Part shown: piece after piece, positions 45,601 through 55,005 of the stretch
Layout of the letters: the number at the start of each line of letters is the position of its first letter
How positions within the stretch are numbered: position 1 is the first letter of the stretch
Origin: Apoderus coryli
Taxonomy: Eukaryota > Arthropoda > Insecta > Coleoptera > Attelabidae
NCBI GenBank assembly: GCA_911728435.2
Contig: OU452199.1
Span: 6,458,860 to 6,522,859 of the forward strand
Length of the DNA stretch: 64,000 nucleotides
Direction: 5' to 3'
Program-made: the position numbers and the translations under genes
Notes under the pieces: generated by a model
Database searches by the model: none
What the model saw: only the letters and a program-made list of their open reading frames with translations
What the model was told of the DNA's origin: nothing

Positions 45601-48600
45601 ATCCATAATACAACTTAAGACACTAGGTAAGATTTCTTTATTTGTAAAACTGAAGATGGAACAGTAAAGTTCCGAAACATGTTGGGCTGATTTGAAAATC
45701 GGTATAAAGGTATTAGTATTGGTAGTATTAGTATTGGAGTTTAGCAAAGACTGAGGCACATTCTTTGACACAAAGGCAGACACACCATCCGGGCTCGAAG
45801 TATGTCTAGCTTTAAACGATTAATATGCTCTGTAGACAATTTTGTCTACATAATTACTAGTACTAAAGAACGGTATATTTTTCAACGGGTGTATAACGAG
45901 GGCTATTATTCACGAAGACGAAAATCATCTGAGTGAATAATAGCCCTCGTTATACACCCGTTGAAAAATATACCGTTCTTTAGTACTAGTAATCTGACAA
46001 ATTCATTTACAAAAAAAACGAAGATACAATGCAACCTAGTATACTCATGTTCGCATGGGTTATATATTTTAGGTACCTAGTCCAACAAAAGTATAAATTG
46101 TCTAATCATGTTACTTACGATTGGCAACACTAACTAAAAGACAAAAGTACTTACTGGTATCATAATTGTTGGCCTTAATTGTGTTGGTTGCATGGCATAC
46201 GAATAAGCACCTAACGAAGGATAATACTGCATTGGAGCGTAAGTTGGATACCCTAGATACGTCGGATAACTAGCTGCTGCTGCCGCATACATCGTGCCTG
46301 GTGGATACATCTGGAAAGAAAAATAAGCAGGTAATTGAAGGATGTTAATTAAACAAAACACCCTAATAAGGATAAATTAACACTGGAAATGAAAGAATAA
46401 ATTTTCCATCACCGTTATGACATCTGTAAACATATTTCCAGGCCAATCCAAGTTTAATGTTTCACTACATTGCTCGAAAAAAATACGGGTTTCGTAAAGA
46501 AAATCTTTATTTTTTTTATTTTTATATTTCTTTTTGTTCAAAAATGTATCGCCTTAAGCTATGCGTTTTAGATTTTCTTATACTTATATATTAACTAGAA
46601 TAGAAAAATTAAAGGCTTTTGTAAATCAATTCAATTCGTCGATTTTTACTACCCGCAAAATGATTTATTCTTTGATCATGAAATTCTAAACCTAACTGTA
46701 AATCTTTGAAAATGCCGCTTTCGATTGATATTAAACCCAAGTTGCTTAAACGATATTCTTCTCTTCTTTCCACAGATGCAGAAGCAACTGGAATACAAAG
46801 TATTCAATTACATAATTTAAAAATTTGTGGCAAAACAATAACTAAATTATTATGAACAAAAAACTATAAAACATCAGATAATTTGGAGCAATTTTTAAAC
46901 ATTTCAACATCGGAATATATTACTCTTAGTTCATTTTCTAGTCTATTAAAATAGTGCCTGCTTGGATTTCATATTACTATTGTATTTACGTTTAAATAGG
47001 TCCAATATTAACGAAAATTAATAGATTTCAATTTGATTTGGTTGTTTTTCTCATTTTCTTACGCGAGTATATACTTCTATAGAAATTAATGAGACATATT
47101 TATAACACTAAACAAACAAAATACCTAGGTACCTATCCTATACAGGGTGATTTATTATGGTTGCAACAAATGAAAACTGCAGATTGCTCAAAGTGATTTA
47201 AGCATTTTTTGCCATTGAACCCATGTCCGCAAATGCTTCGTTATCGAGATACAGGGTGTCCAAATTTAGTAGTCAAATTAACTTTCTTGTTCATTTCTCA
47301 AAAACTAGCTAACCGATTTCGACAAAATTTTATATGCATTTGGGGACCGATAACCTAAAATAATCTGCATTATTTTGGCTTTCATTAACTGTTCATTGGC
47401 GTAGATATAGGGGGCATTTGGGTAAATTTTACACATAAATTAATTAAAGACAGCTTTGACAACCTTCAATATTTTAAATTATTACTTTTTTAAAAAGAGC
47501 AACTTATTGGCTACAAAAAAGTTAATTACGTCGATGTTGTGATTTCTACCATTTTTATGGAAACCGATAAATTGCAAAATAACGTTTACCAGAAAACCAA
47601 ATGAAAAATCAAAGTTGTCAAGGAAAACGAATGCCGCAACAATAAAAAAAACTTTGACAGCAACAAATTTAAATTAGTTAAAATTGTTTTATTATTTCGT
47701 AGTTGTTTTTAATGTTCTTTTCTAAATTAAAATGAGTTTTTCAATTGAAGAATATGTTTGTGTAATGCAAATGCAAGGGCAGCGGCCAGAGAATACCAAA
47801 TTAGTGATCCTAATAGACGTCACAAAACATGGACGGCTACATTTCACAGGCTTAGAACGATAGGGAGCATTTTACCTATAGTTAACAAACGACCGCATCG
47901 TCTAAATATTCAAACTGAAGAAAACATAGTGGATTTAGTTTTAGACGATCCGAAAATAAACACTAGAAGAATACCAACTCAATTGGCATTATCTCGAACA
48001 ACTGTTTGGAGACTATTAAATCCAGAAATGCTCTATCTCTAGCATTATCAAGATGTCCAGGCCCTACATCCTGGAGACCGTGAAAGGCGCCTACTCTTTT
48101 GTAATTGGGTTCTTGGTAAGCATCAAGAAGATGAAAGATTTTTAGAGAAAGTGCTCTGGTCACATGAAGCAACTTTTACTAGAAATGGCATAAATACAAA
48201 CCATAATGAACATGTATAGTCTTTAAACAACCCTCGTGCTATTAGGCCGCGAAATTTTTAAGAACGTTTTAGTATCAATGTTTGGGGTGGCATGTTTAAC
48301 AATAAATTATTGCCATTGTTTTAAATCAACTGTTTGGAAACAATTTGATTGGTTTGGGAGATTCCATTGAGTGGCCTCCAAGATCACCGGATCTGAATCC
48401 GCTCGACTTCTTTTTATGGGGGTACATGAAGCAATTGGTTTACAGTGTACCAATTATAAATGAAAACCAACTACTGAAGATAGTTCATGAAGCTGCTAGG
48501 AAAATAAGAAACAATCATAATATCCTTATTATAGTTACAAATTCATTAGTTGAAAGATGTAAAATGTGCATTTACTGCCAATGCGGAGGTCAGTTTGAAC

Positions 48601-50508
48601 AGTTGTTATTAATTTTCTTATTTTAATATCGAGTTTAGTTTTTTTATTGTTAAATTTTTAATTGTACTGATAGGCCTTAAAATTTGTTGTTAAGTAATTT
48701 GTTATTATTAAATCGTTTTCCACGGCAACTTTGATTTTTCATTTTGATTTATCGGTTTCCATAATAATGGTAGAAATCACAACATCGACATAATTAACTT
48801 TTTTGTAGCTTATAGGTTGCTCTTTTTAAAAAAGTAACAATTTAAAATAATGAAGCTTGTCAAAGCTGTCTTTAATTAATTTATGTGTAAAATTTACCCA
48901 AATGCACCCTATATCGACGCCAATGAACAGTTAATGAAAGCCAAAATAATGCAGATTATTTTAGGTTATCGATCCCCAAATGCATGTAAAATTTTCTCAA
49001 AATCGGTTAGCTAGTTTTTCAGAAATGAACAAAAAAGCTAATTTGACCACTAAATTTGGACACCCTGTATCTCGATAACGAAGTATTTGCGGACATGCGT
49101 TCAATGGCAAAAAAAGTTTGAATTGTTTTCAGAAATCTCCAGTTTTCGTTTGTTGCAACCAGAATGAATCACCCTGTATATCAACTATAAAAATACCTTT
49201 CTATTGTCTATTATTGTACAGAAACCCATGACATCTCTAAAATTTATACTTTTTTAATAAATCTATATCTATATTAATAGGAAGCAGGCAGGTGCTTAAG
49301 TGCCTGCGTTTAGTTTAGACTGAGCCGTTGAAGGTTAACAGTAGAGGTATACAGTTCATTCTAAACTACATGCGGGATGGGTATGACATTATCACTGCTA
49401 TCTTGCTGTTGTGAACAGTGGCGTCTCATTGATGCGCCTAATAGGAACTCAAACTCTTTAATCACAGGGTGACGGTGCGGTAGTAGTAGATAACTAAAAT
49501 TAGAGCAGTTTTCACATTAAAAATAATAATAGTAGATACATAGAATAATAACTATTATAAAAAAAATGTCCCTGAAATCAAATCCAAGCAGGCACTGCCT
49601 GCCCTGACGAGCCGGCACTGCTCCAAAGAGCCTCGCGGTTAACGGAGTCGACCGCCTTGACAAGGTCTATAAAACCCATGTATAGAGGACGATTTTGACG
49701 TAACTTTTCCTGAATTTGCCTGGCACTAAATATCATGTCGACTGTACCCCCTGTTGGGCCCAAAACCACATTGTGTTTCCAGCAGGCACCCTTCCACGAG
49801 TGGGAGAAGACGATTGGACAAAATTCTTGCAAGAACCTTTCCGGCGATAAATATAGTGGCAATTGAGGCATTATTAGTAAAGATGTTACAGTGTGTGGAA
49901 CAAAGTATTTAATTTAAATTAAAAAAAAATCACCGAAACGTTGCTACAGGAGTCCTAATTACCTTCAAATACTTACATGCTGTCCAACAATAGCTGCCGG
50001 ATGTGTCAGAGTCTGGTCATAAGTCGGTGGCGGTCCCTGAGGGTAAATCTGAGTTTGACCAGGTATTACGTAGGGGGACCCTGGCATACCTGGCATGACT
50101 GGAAAGCAATATTAATTTTATTTACTCATGAATATTCGTGTAATACAAATTCGTTTGTTGTTATATACAGGATGGCCGGTAAGTAAGGCATACTATTGGA
50201 AGCATATACAGTTGGTCAAAGTAAATCTAATTTTATATAGAAACAAATTGTCCCTTAACAAATCCCAGAGGAGGAGGCGATAATCTTACCCGACATCCTG
50301 TATATTAATGTCCTAATAGATTCAGATTTTGTCTGTATTAACAGAGAGATCTGGAAATGGTAAGATATGAACAGAAACGTCGTCCATATTTGAATATTTT
50401 ACGTACCCCCATAGGGCTGTGGTGTGGGTACTTGTGGATTGGCCTGCGGTGGAGGCTGAGGCGTATATGAGGGAGCAGACACCGGTGGTGGGCCAGCACC
50501 ACCAATAG
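39605..50508 (-). CDS. DAZAP2: DAZ-associated protein 2 homologue (four coding exons seen)
   Basis: Minus-strand exons in transcript order: 50508-50407, 50098-49977, 46310-46155, 39805-39605. All introns are GT-AG and the phases agree (phase 2 entry, 1+2 split codon, then two phase-0 joins). The 192 residues are Pro/Tyr/Gln-rich, with a PPPTYD motif resembling the DAZAP2 PPxY region, an alanine/tyrosine-rich MYPPGTMYAAAAASYPTY segment, GYDAGARFDG, PPAPPGVPPSAAQLAAMAG, and a C-terminal GGSEGGYTFW just before the stop. The family's ending is nearly identical in animals. DAZAP2 is a small adaptor that binds WW-domain and signalling proteins and joins ribonucleoprotein granules. Entry in phase 2 shows that a first coding exon, probably only a few codons, is missing. 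Introns of 6.3 and 3.7 kb are filled with transposons. Confidence 0.9.
40243..43157 (+). mobile_element. pogo/jerky-like transposon, nearly intact, nested in Tigger-like element
   Basis: The 2915-bp element has TA flanks (40241-40242, 43158-43159) and inverted termini beginning GGGGAATTGTGCCTAAAA. A motif close to CCTAAAATGACATA or CAAAATGACATA recurs inside both ends (about 40256, 40613, 40647, 42918, 43131 reversed), likely transposase-binding sites. It contains a full transposase gene with one frame break. Confidence 0.88.
40884..42905 (+). CDS. pogo/jerky-like transposase with C-terminal PHD-type finger
   Basis: The model starts at 40884 with a psq-type helix-turn-helix (MVSNYKRQTNRQNW...). 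It changes frame near 41038-41043, where one base seems lost, and continues through a CENP-B-type region. The catalytic core has all three aspartates: YNMDESAL, LLILDGHASH and LQPLDVAFF, with 35 residues between the last two. Two mini-introns follow, 42452-42508 (57 bp) and 42605-42659 (55 bp), both GT-AG and phase 0. They join to a last exon (42660-42905) with an acidic stretch and a PHD-like Cys/His cluster: CLFC, CQTC, WAHTEC, CPLC. It would cut and paste its element at TA. A single lesion makes it recently active or a sequencing error away from intact. Confidence 0.85.
43383..43730 (-). pseudogene. Tigger transposase C-terminal tail
   Basis: The minus-strand frame encodes the acidic tail typical of Tigger/jerky proteins: PLGIRPQDLQEFFNIDN, an acidic DESDDELHI run, and SSENPSKFCRNSKYIFKKP, ending in a stop. 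The HTH and catalytic domains are missing. Upstream frames (43731-44014) are disrupted. Confidence 0.65.
44440..44940 (-). pseudogene. LINE reverse transcriptase fragment
   Basis: Minus-strand pieces in at least two frames contain successive reverse-transcriptase motifs: LITPIQHGFFPGRSTASNLV, then DVIYTDFTRAFNMLDHG with the first catalytic aspartate, and LLFADDFKVYL with the FADD active site. Frameshifts and stops separate them. It lies in the last intron of the DAZAP2 homologue. Confidence 0.75.
45055..45720. repeat. Inverted repeat pair with inner hairpin
   Basis: About 45055-45180 and 45605-45720 are reverse-complement copies sharing AAACATGTT..GGAACTTT, GTTCCATCTTCAGT and AAATCTTACCTAGTGTCT. 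Inside, 45478-45521 and 45563-45608 form another inverted pair (ATGGATTCAAAACATGTATA). A LINE 3' tail in reverse (GGCGAAGCCTAGC...) sits at about 45185-45260. A composite of decayed repeats; no gene. Confidence 0.65.
45853..45993. repeat. Perfect 61-bp inverted repeat (hairpin)
   Basis: Arms 45853-45913 and 45933-45993 are exact reverse complements, starting ATTACTAGTACTAAAGAACG, around a 19-bp loop. Such perfection over 61 bp implies very recent formation or conversion between the arms. No coding content or known terminus was recognised. Confidence 0.9.
46311..47142. other. DAZAP2 intron, part before the mariner relative
   Basis: AT-rich intron sequence adjoining the acceptor TTCTTTCCAG (minus strand, at 46311-46320). 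I see no gene or defined repeat. Confidence 0.4.
47143..49176 (+). mobile_element. mariner relative with about 470-bp terminal inverted repeats
   Basis: TA-flanked (47141-47142, 49177-49178) 2034-bp element with ends CAGGGTGATT(T/C)ATT. The inverted repeats are very long: left 47143-47629, right 48714-49176, with only scattered differences. They include a second CAGGGTGTCCAAATTTAGT about 110 bp in from each end. The centre carries a broken transposase gene. Confidence 0.88.
47731..48626 (+). pseudogene. mariner-like transposase of the long-TIR element
   Basis: Starts MSFSIEEYVCVM at 47731 and changes frame at once. The 47758-48042 frame gives the N-terminal DUF4817-like helix-turn-helix (ARAAAREYQISDPNRRH). 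A later frame has LWSHEATFTRNGI, where His (codon 48163-48165) replaces the expected first catalytic Asp. The 48345-48626 frame holds the third-aspartate block WPPRSPDLNPLDFFLWGY. The second-aspartate segment is deleted. Not functional. Confidence 0.8.
49578..49871 (-). pseudogene. LINE reverse transcriptase fragment
   Basis: The minus-strand frame contains GTVDMIFSARQIQEKLRQN followed by YMGFIDLVKAVDSVNREALW, the finger and first-aspartate motifs of a LINE reverse transcriptase. The preceding part (KVLARILSNRLLP) is in another frame, so a frameshift is present. Only a short piece remains, in a DAZAP2 intron. Confidence 0.75.
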
Positions 50509-51059
50509 CTGTAAATCGATGTGAAAAATAGAAATCTATTAATAATATAAATATTGTTCTTTTATAAAAGCATTTAAGAAAAAAAAAACATAATGCAAAA
50601 AAATATTATTGTGATATTAATTATTATATTATTGAATTTTAAAGCGAAAAAGAAATTAAACTAAAAAAAAAACGGAAAAATATTGATATATTACAGGTAC
50701 CTATACAATACTAGTAATTCGAACTATTTTCTATTTTAGAAAACGATAAGGGATACATTACACGTAATCTTTTACGGTCAGATTCGCATCTGACTATAAA
50801 ATCCATTAATCAAACTCACACTAAGGCTAAACTGGTTAGTTAGTACCAATTTTAAACTGATTAACCAATAAATGCTCTTTGTTAGAAGCTAAGTCTTCGC
50901 GTTGTATTTGTTTTGATTTTTTAGAAATCCATAATGGTCATAGCAATGGCAATGGCGGAATTTAGCGTTCAATATTTAAAGACAATTAAAAACTAAAAAT
51001 CAAAGTGTCGGTCGTCATTTTGTTTTTTTTAATTTTACGGTGTGGTTCCCGCGTATTTG
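50509..51059. other. First seen DAZAP2 intron, proximal part
   Basis: Begins (on the minus strand) upstream of the acceptor TTTACAG at 50509. AT-rich, with no exon that would supply the missing start codon. Nothing else is recognised. Confidence 0.35.
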
Positions 51060-51439
51060 ATTTTTTTTAAATTGTAGATTTCCTTTTCAGTAATGATGCT
51101 ATGTCAGATATTTTTATTCAGATTTGAATTTGAGGAACAATGAGAATAAGTTTCTGCCTCGTAATTTGGAACCCCTGTGGAGCGCAACAGCTATAGCAGC
51201 TATTGTCAACTGGAATCACATTATCACATGATCTTTTCTGAACATTTTGTTTTTTTAATCACGACATTATCACTATTTTTGTTGGAGATACACTGTTTCA
51301 AAGAGAACGCTGAAAAAATCACAACAAATAAACATAAAAAGGTAAGTTTAATCAGAAAACTAACAAAAACATAAAAATTTAAAAAAATAATGAACAAATT
51401 TGAAGGCGCTAATATCTAGTGTGGCCAAAATGACTTTAT

Positions 51440-51665
51440 TTAGTCGATTTGGCATCGAATCAATAAGGACAGAGCCCCCATTGAAACTTACGCGTTCTAA
51501 AATTGTACAGTCCACAAATCTTTCATTTTGACGTCTCCAAACTCATAAGGCATCCTGGACTGTTGTTCGAGATTTACCAAGGGTTTCGGACACATAACGT
51601 TGACTTCGGCCATCCTCAATTAAGACCACAATTCGAGCAACATCCGTCACAGATAATGGTATTTT
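51440..51665 (-). pseudogene. Tc1-like transposase N-terminal fragment
   Basis: The minus-strand reading gives a helix-turn-helix typical of Tc1 relatives: a VTDVARIVVLIEDGRSQRYV segment followed by a SETLGKSRTTVQDALRVWRR recognition helix. Nothing of the catalytic domain follows. Confidence 0.65.
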
Positions 51666-51700
51666 TTTTATTGTAAAACCGTTGACAAGCCCTTAACCAA

Positions 51701-52880
51701 TTAACTTCCAGCGTCCTATTTATATGACAATGTGTTTAAGATTTTTTTCACGACGCCAACATATGCTATTAACACATGGAACACGGCATCTAAACATAAA
51801 CCCAGTAAGATTGTGTACGTTCGAATTTAGGTCGGAATTTACCACTTGGCGTTCACTTGTTGAACTGGTAAACATTAGGTATGCACCCTCATCTTTTTTT
51901 AGTGATTTTGTGTAAACCAAACCAAGTAAGTAAAGTTTTAGCAAGCTTTTACACCAACTTCATTTTGTAAACTATTAGTTTTGTATAGTTTTTGTTTACA
52001 TTTTGAATTATAGCCACTAAATATTGGTGTCCTATAAATATGACGCTGGGCGTAGCAGATGGAAATTTTGATTTGAGATTTGGTAGTACTGCGGCAATCA
52101 TGAGTAAAAAACATTTAAAACATTGGAAGAAGCCATGGAATATTGTTTTTCCAAACAGATTGAGGCGGATATTCTTGCCCTGCCTAGGTTGATGACTTGA
52201 CTGATGAGGAGGAGGTTGATGACATTCCAGGGGGTACTGAATTTGACATAATAGGTAATGACGATGACTTCAACGAGATCGAACACGATGAAAATGACGA
52301 CGAAGATGAATGGGATGTACCTTGCTTGATAGAGGTGTCGCGGAAACTGTGTTCTTTCCAACGTCGAAAAGGGACGTATTGCCATCAAAAAAACTGAAAA
52401 TATCCAAAATAAAGGTAACGACAGACTGGTGCGTAGTAACGCGGATCATTGATTTGGCTGTTGTAAATGCGTTTCTATTGCACCGGGCTATCCACGGTAA
52501 AACATCAATTTCTATACAAGATTTCAGAAGATCTATTGGAGTAGAACATCTAAAACGAATTTTAAACGGTCGGCCACTTAGTTTCCCTTCAACATATAGA
52601 CGGTGTTAGGTATGATGAACGAGGTGATTTTCTCGAAAAACGAGAAAAGCAACGTCGATGCCAATATCCAAATTGCTGAAATTTTGCAGCAAGTGCAATG
52701 TTACTTTATGTGCCACATGCTTTCCAAAATATCTTATTTTTTGTTGCAGTGCTTCTTTTTTTTCAAGCAGTCCTTTTTTATACCTCTATAGGAATAATTA
52801 CTTTTACTAAGTTAATTTTTAATAAATAAATCAAATGCACGTTTGTTTGGGGCATATCCTCCCAGCGTCCTATTTATAGT
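51701..52880 (+). mobile_element. piggyBac-like remnant
   Basis: Contains internally deleted piggyBac transposase pieces (52197-52790). A repeated CCAGCGTCCTATTTATA motif occurs at about 51707 and 52859, and in inverse at about 52028-52047. The first copy directly follows a TTAA (51701-51704), as a piggyBac end would. The right TTAA was not found, so boundaries are approximate. Confidence 0.55.
52197..52795 (+). pseudogene. piggyBac transposase fragments
   Basis: Three frames hold pieces in order. The acidic N-terminus (LTDEEEVDDIPGGTEF with a DENDDEDEW run). A C-terminal core piece with VVNAFLLHRAIHGKTSISIQ, a motif near the end of piggyBac transposases. Finally a basic Cys-rich piece corresponding to the C-terminal zinc module (RCQYPNC ... 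FCSKCNVTLCATCF, read across frames). The catalytic DDD region between them is deleted. Confidence 0.65.
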
Positions 52881-52962
52881 ACAGTCCTTTTTTAAAAAAA
52901 ACTAAAGGGTGTTTTTTAATTTTGTCGATAAAAATGAATTTTAGAGATTTATAAGACTTATA

Positions 52963-54656
52963 CAGGGTGTCCGGAAAAAGGAGGTCAATCGATATACAGC
53001 GCGTCAAAGTTGAAAATTTAAAACCAATATTTTTAAATAATTCTAGTATTTATTGAGATATTGGATAGTTTTTATTACGTACGCCAATGACTTGTAAACT
53101 AAGTTTTTATAGGTTACTATGTATTTTTTAATATTTTTTAACTCTTATAAAATTTTGATAAAATCATTTGTTTTTGAGATATTTGACAAAATATAAACTA
53201 ATAATGTTGAAATATCAAGCCACTCTGGTGTTACCTTGGATACCTACTTAAGCAATGTTTTATTGTGGTCAAATTAGTATTTTAACAAGCATCGAGAAGA
53301 CACCAAATATTAGTACCAGAGTTCTTGCCCGACAGGTTGAAAACATTGGGAAATCTGAAGTACACCAGATTTTAAAAAGACAGCAGCTTTACCCCTACCA
53401 CATTCAAGAAGTACAATCTCTGCTGCCTCAAGACCTTGAGCTGAGATCTAGACTATGTAGGTGGATATGCGAAATGCATGACAGAGATAAACACTTCATC
53501 AAAAATATTTTGTTTACGCACGAAGCTACCTTTACTAGAAACGGGGTCACAAATAGTCATAATACACATATCTGGGCAGAAGAAATTCCTCATGCCGTAG
53601 TAGAGACACATCATCAAGTAAACTTCAAAGTCAACGTGTGGGTTGCTGTCGTGGATAATTTATTTTTGGGTCCTGTAATTTTACGAGGAAATTTGACTGG
53701 TGATTCATTTTTAGCATTTCTTCAAAACATACTGCCCGATTTACTTGACCATTTGCCTCTCTGAATTAGATAAAACATTTGGTTTCAACTTGATGGTGCA
53801 CAAGCACATTTTGCTAGGAATGTAAGGAGATACTTACATAAAAACTTTCCCCAACGCTGGATTGGGCGAGGCCAAGATGCTCCTGTTACATGGCCACCCC
53901 GATCTCCAGATCTTACTCCCTTGGACTATTCAGTTTGGGGTTGTATGAAAGATTTTGTTTATAAGGTTCCGATTTTGAGTGAAAATCATTTAATAGAGAG
54001 AATCTTACAAGCTGGGGAAGACTTTAGGTTGAAGCCTCATATTTTTCAAAGACTAAGATTATTAATATTTGACTATGATGCTTCAAATTAAGTTAAAAAT
54101 AATAAACAATTTCGTGTTCGTAGTGTTTAGTTTTATTACCTTTTCGAAAAATTTACTTAATTTGATGCACGGTAATGGTAATTTAACTTGATTTAGTAGT
54201 GAAAATACCGTGAGCCGCGTAGACAACAAGAGCCAATACTTTTCAAAATATCTCAAAAACAAATGATTTTATCTAAATTTTATAAGACTTAAAAAATAAT
54301 CAATAATACATAGTAACCTATAAAAACCTAGTTGAAAAGTCATTGGCGTACGTAATAAAAACTTGGGGGGTCAATGGGTACTGAACATCCCGTATTTTGG
54401 CTATTAAGAAATTGTTTTTTGTGTTGTTTATTGGAAAGAAGTAGCTCTTTATGCTGAAGCAACACACTAACTTTGAATCCAATATCTCAATAAATACTAG
54501 AATTATTTAAAAATATTGGTTTTAACTTTTCAACTTTGACGCCCTGTATATCGAACATGGAGGGCTAAAATGAAAAATGACATCTTAAAACTCATATTAT
54601 TTTTTGCTCAAGGAATTTGTGGTTAACGGATTGACCTCCTTTTTCCGGACACCCTG
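52963..54656 (+). mobile_element. mariner relative with long inverted repeats (GGTGTCCGGAAAAAGG)
   Basis: TA-flanked (52961-52962, 54657-54658) with ends CAGGGTGTCCGGAAAAAGGA. Long inverted repeats: left to about 53210, right from about 54236. The right arm carries two extra segments absent from the left, so the arms have drifted by insertion or deletion. Encodes a damaged transposase. Confidence 0.88.
53255..54090 (+). pseudogene. mariner-like transposase of the 52963 element
   Basis: A 169-residue frame gives the middle of the protein: a FTHEATFTRNGVTNSHNTHI block with His (codon 53519-53521) at the first catalytic position, then VNVWVAVVDN. It is closed by two stops at 53762 and 53771. 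Downstream the frame continues with WFQLDGAQAHFARNVRRYLH and WPPRSPDLTPLDYSVWGCMK, so the second and third aspartates remain, 43 residues apart by my count. The N-terminal DNA-binding domain is missing. Confidence 0.8.
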
Positions 54657-55005
54657 TATATCTAATTTTTATAAAAATTAAAAAAAAAATAACTTGGGTT
54701 AATGTCAATGTCGCCTTGATTATTTAAACGTAGAATTTTTTTCCAAGGCGTTTGCTTTGAAACGGTGTATCTCCAATAAAAACAGAGATAATGTCGTGAT
54801 TAAAAAAACAAAATGTTCATAAAAGATCATGGTTCAATGTGATTCCAGTTGACAATAGCTGCTCCAGAGGGTGTTCCAAATTTCGGGAAAGAAACTTCGT
54901 CTCATTCTGCAACAATATGCTCAAATTCAAATCTGAATAAAAATTTCTGACATAGCATCGTTACTGAAAAATCATTCTACAATTTAAAAAAAAATCATCA
55001 AAATC

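Larger units (their letters stand above)
51060..55005. repeat. Large inverted-repeat unit (arms about 240 bp)
   Basis: 51060-51305 and 54762-55005 are reverse complements. They share GCAGCTATTGTCAACTGGAA/T, AACATTTTGTTTTTTTAATC and GGAGATACAC. The 3.5 kb between them contains a Tc1 helix-turn-helix fragment, a piggyBac remnant and a long-TIR mariner. The arms may be the ends of one larger element colonised by others, or two inverted copies of a repeat. Confidence 0.7.
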
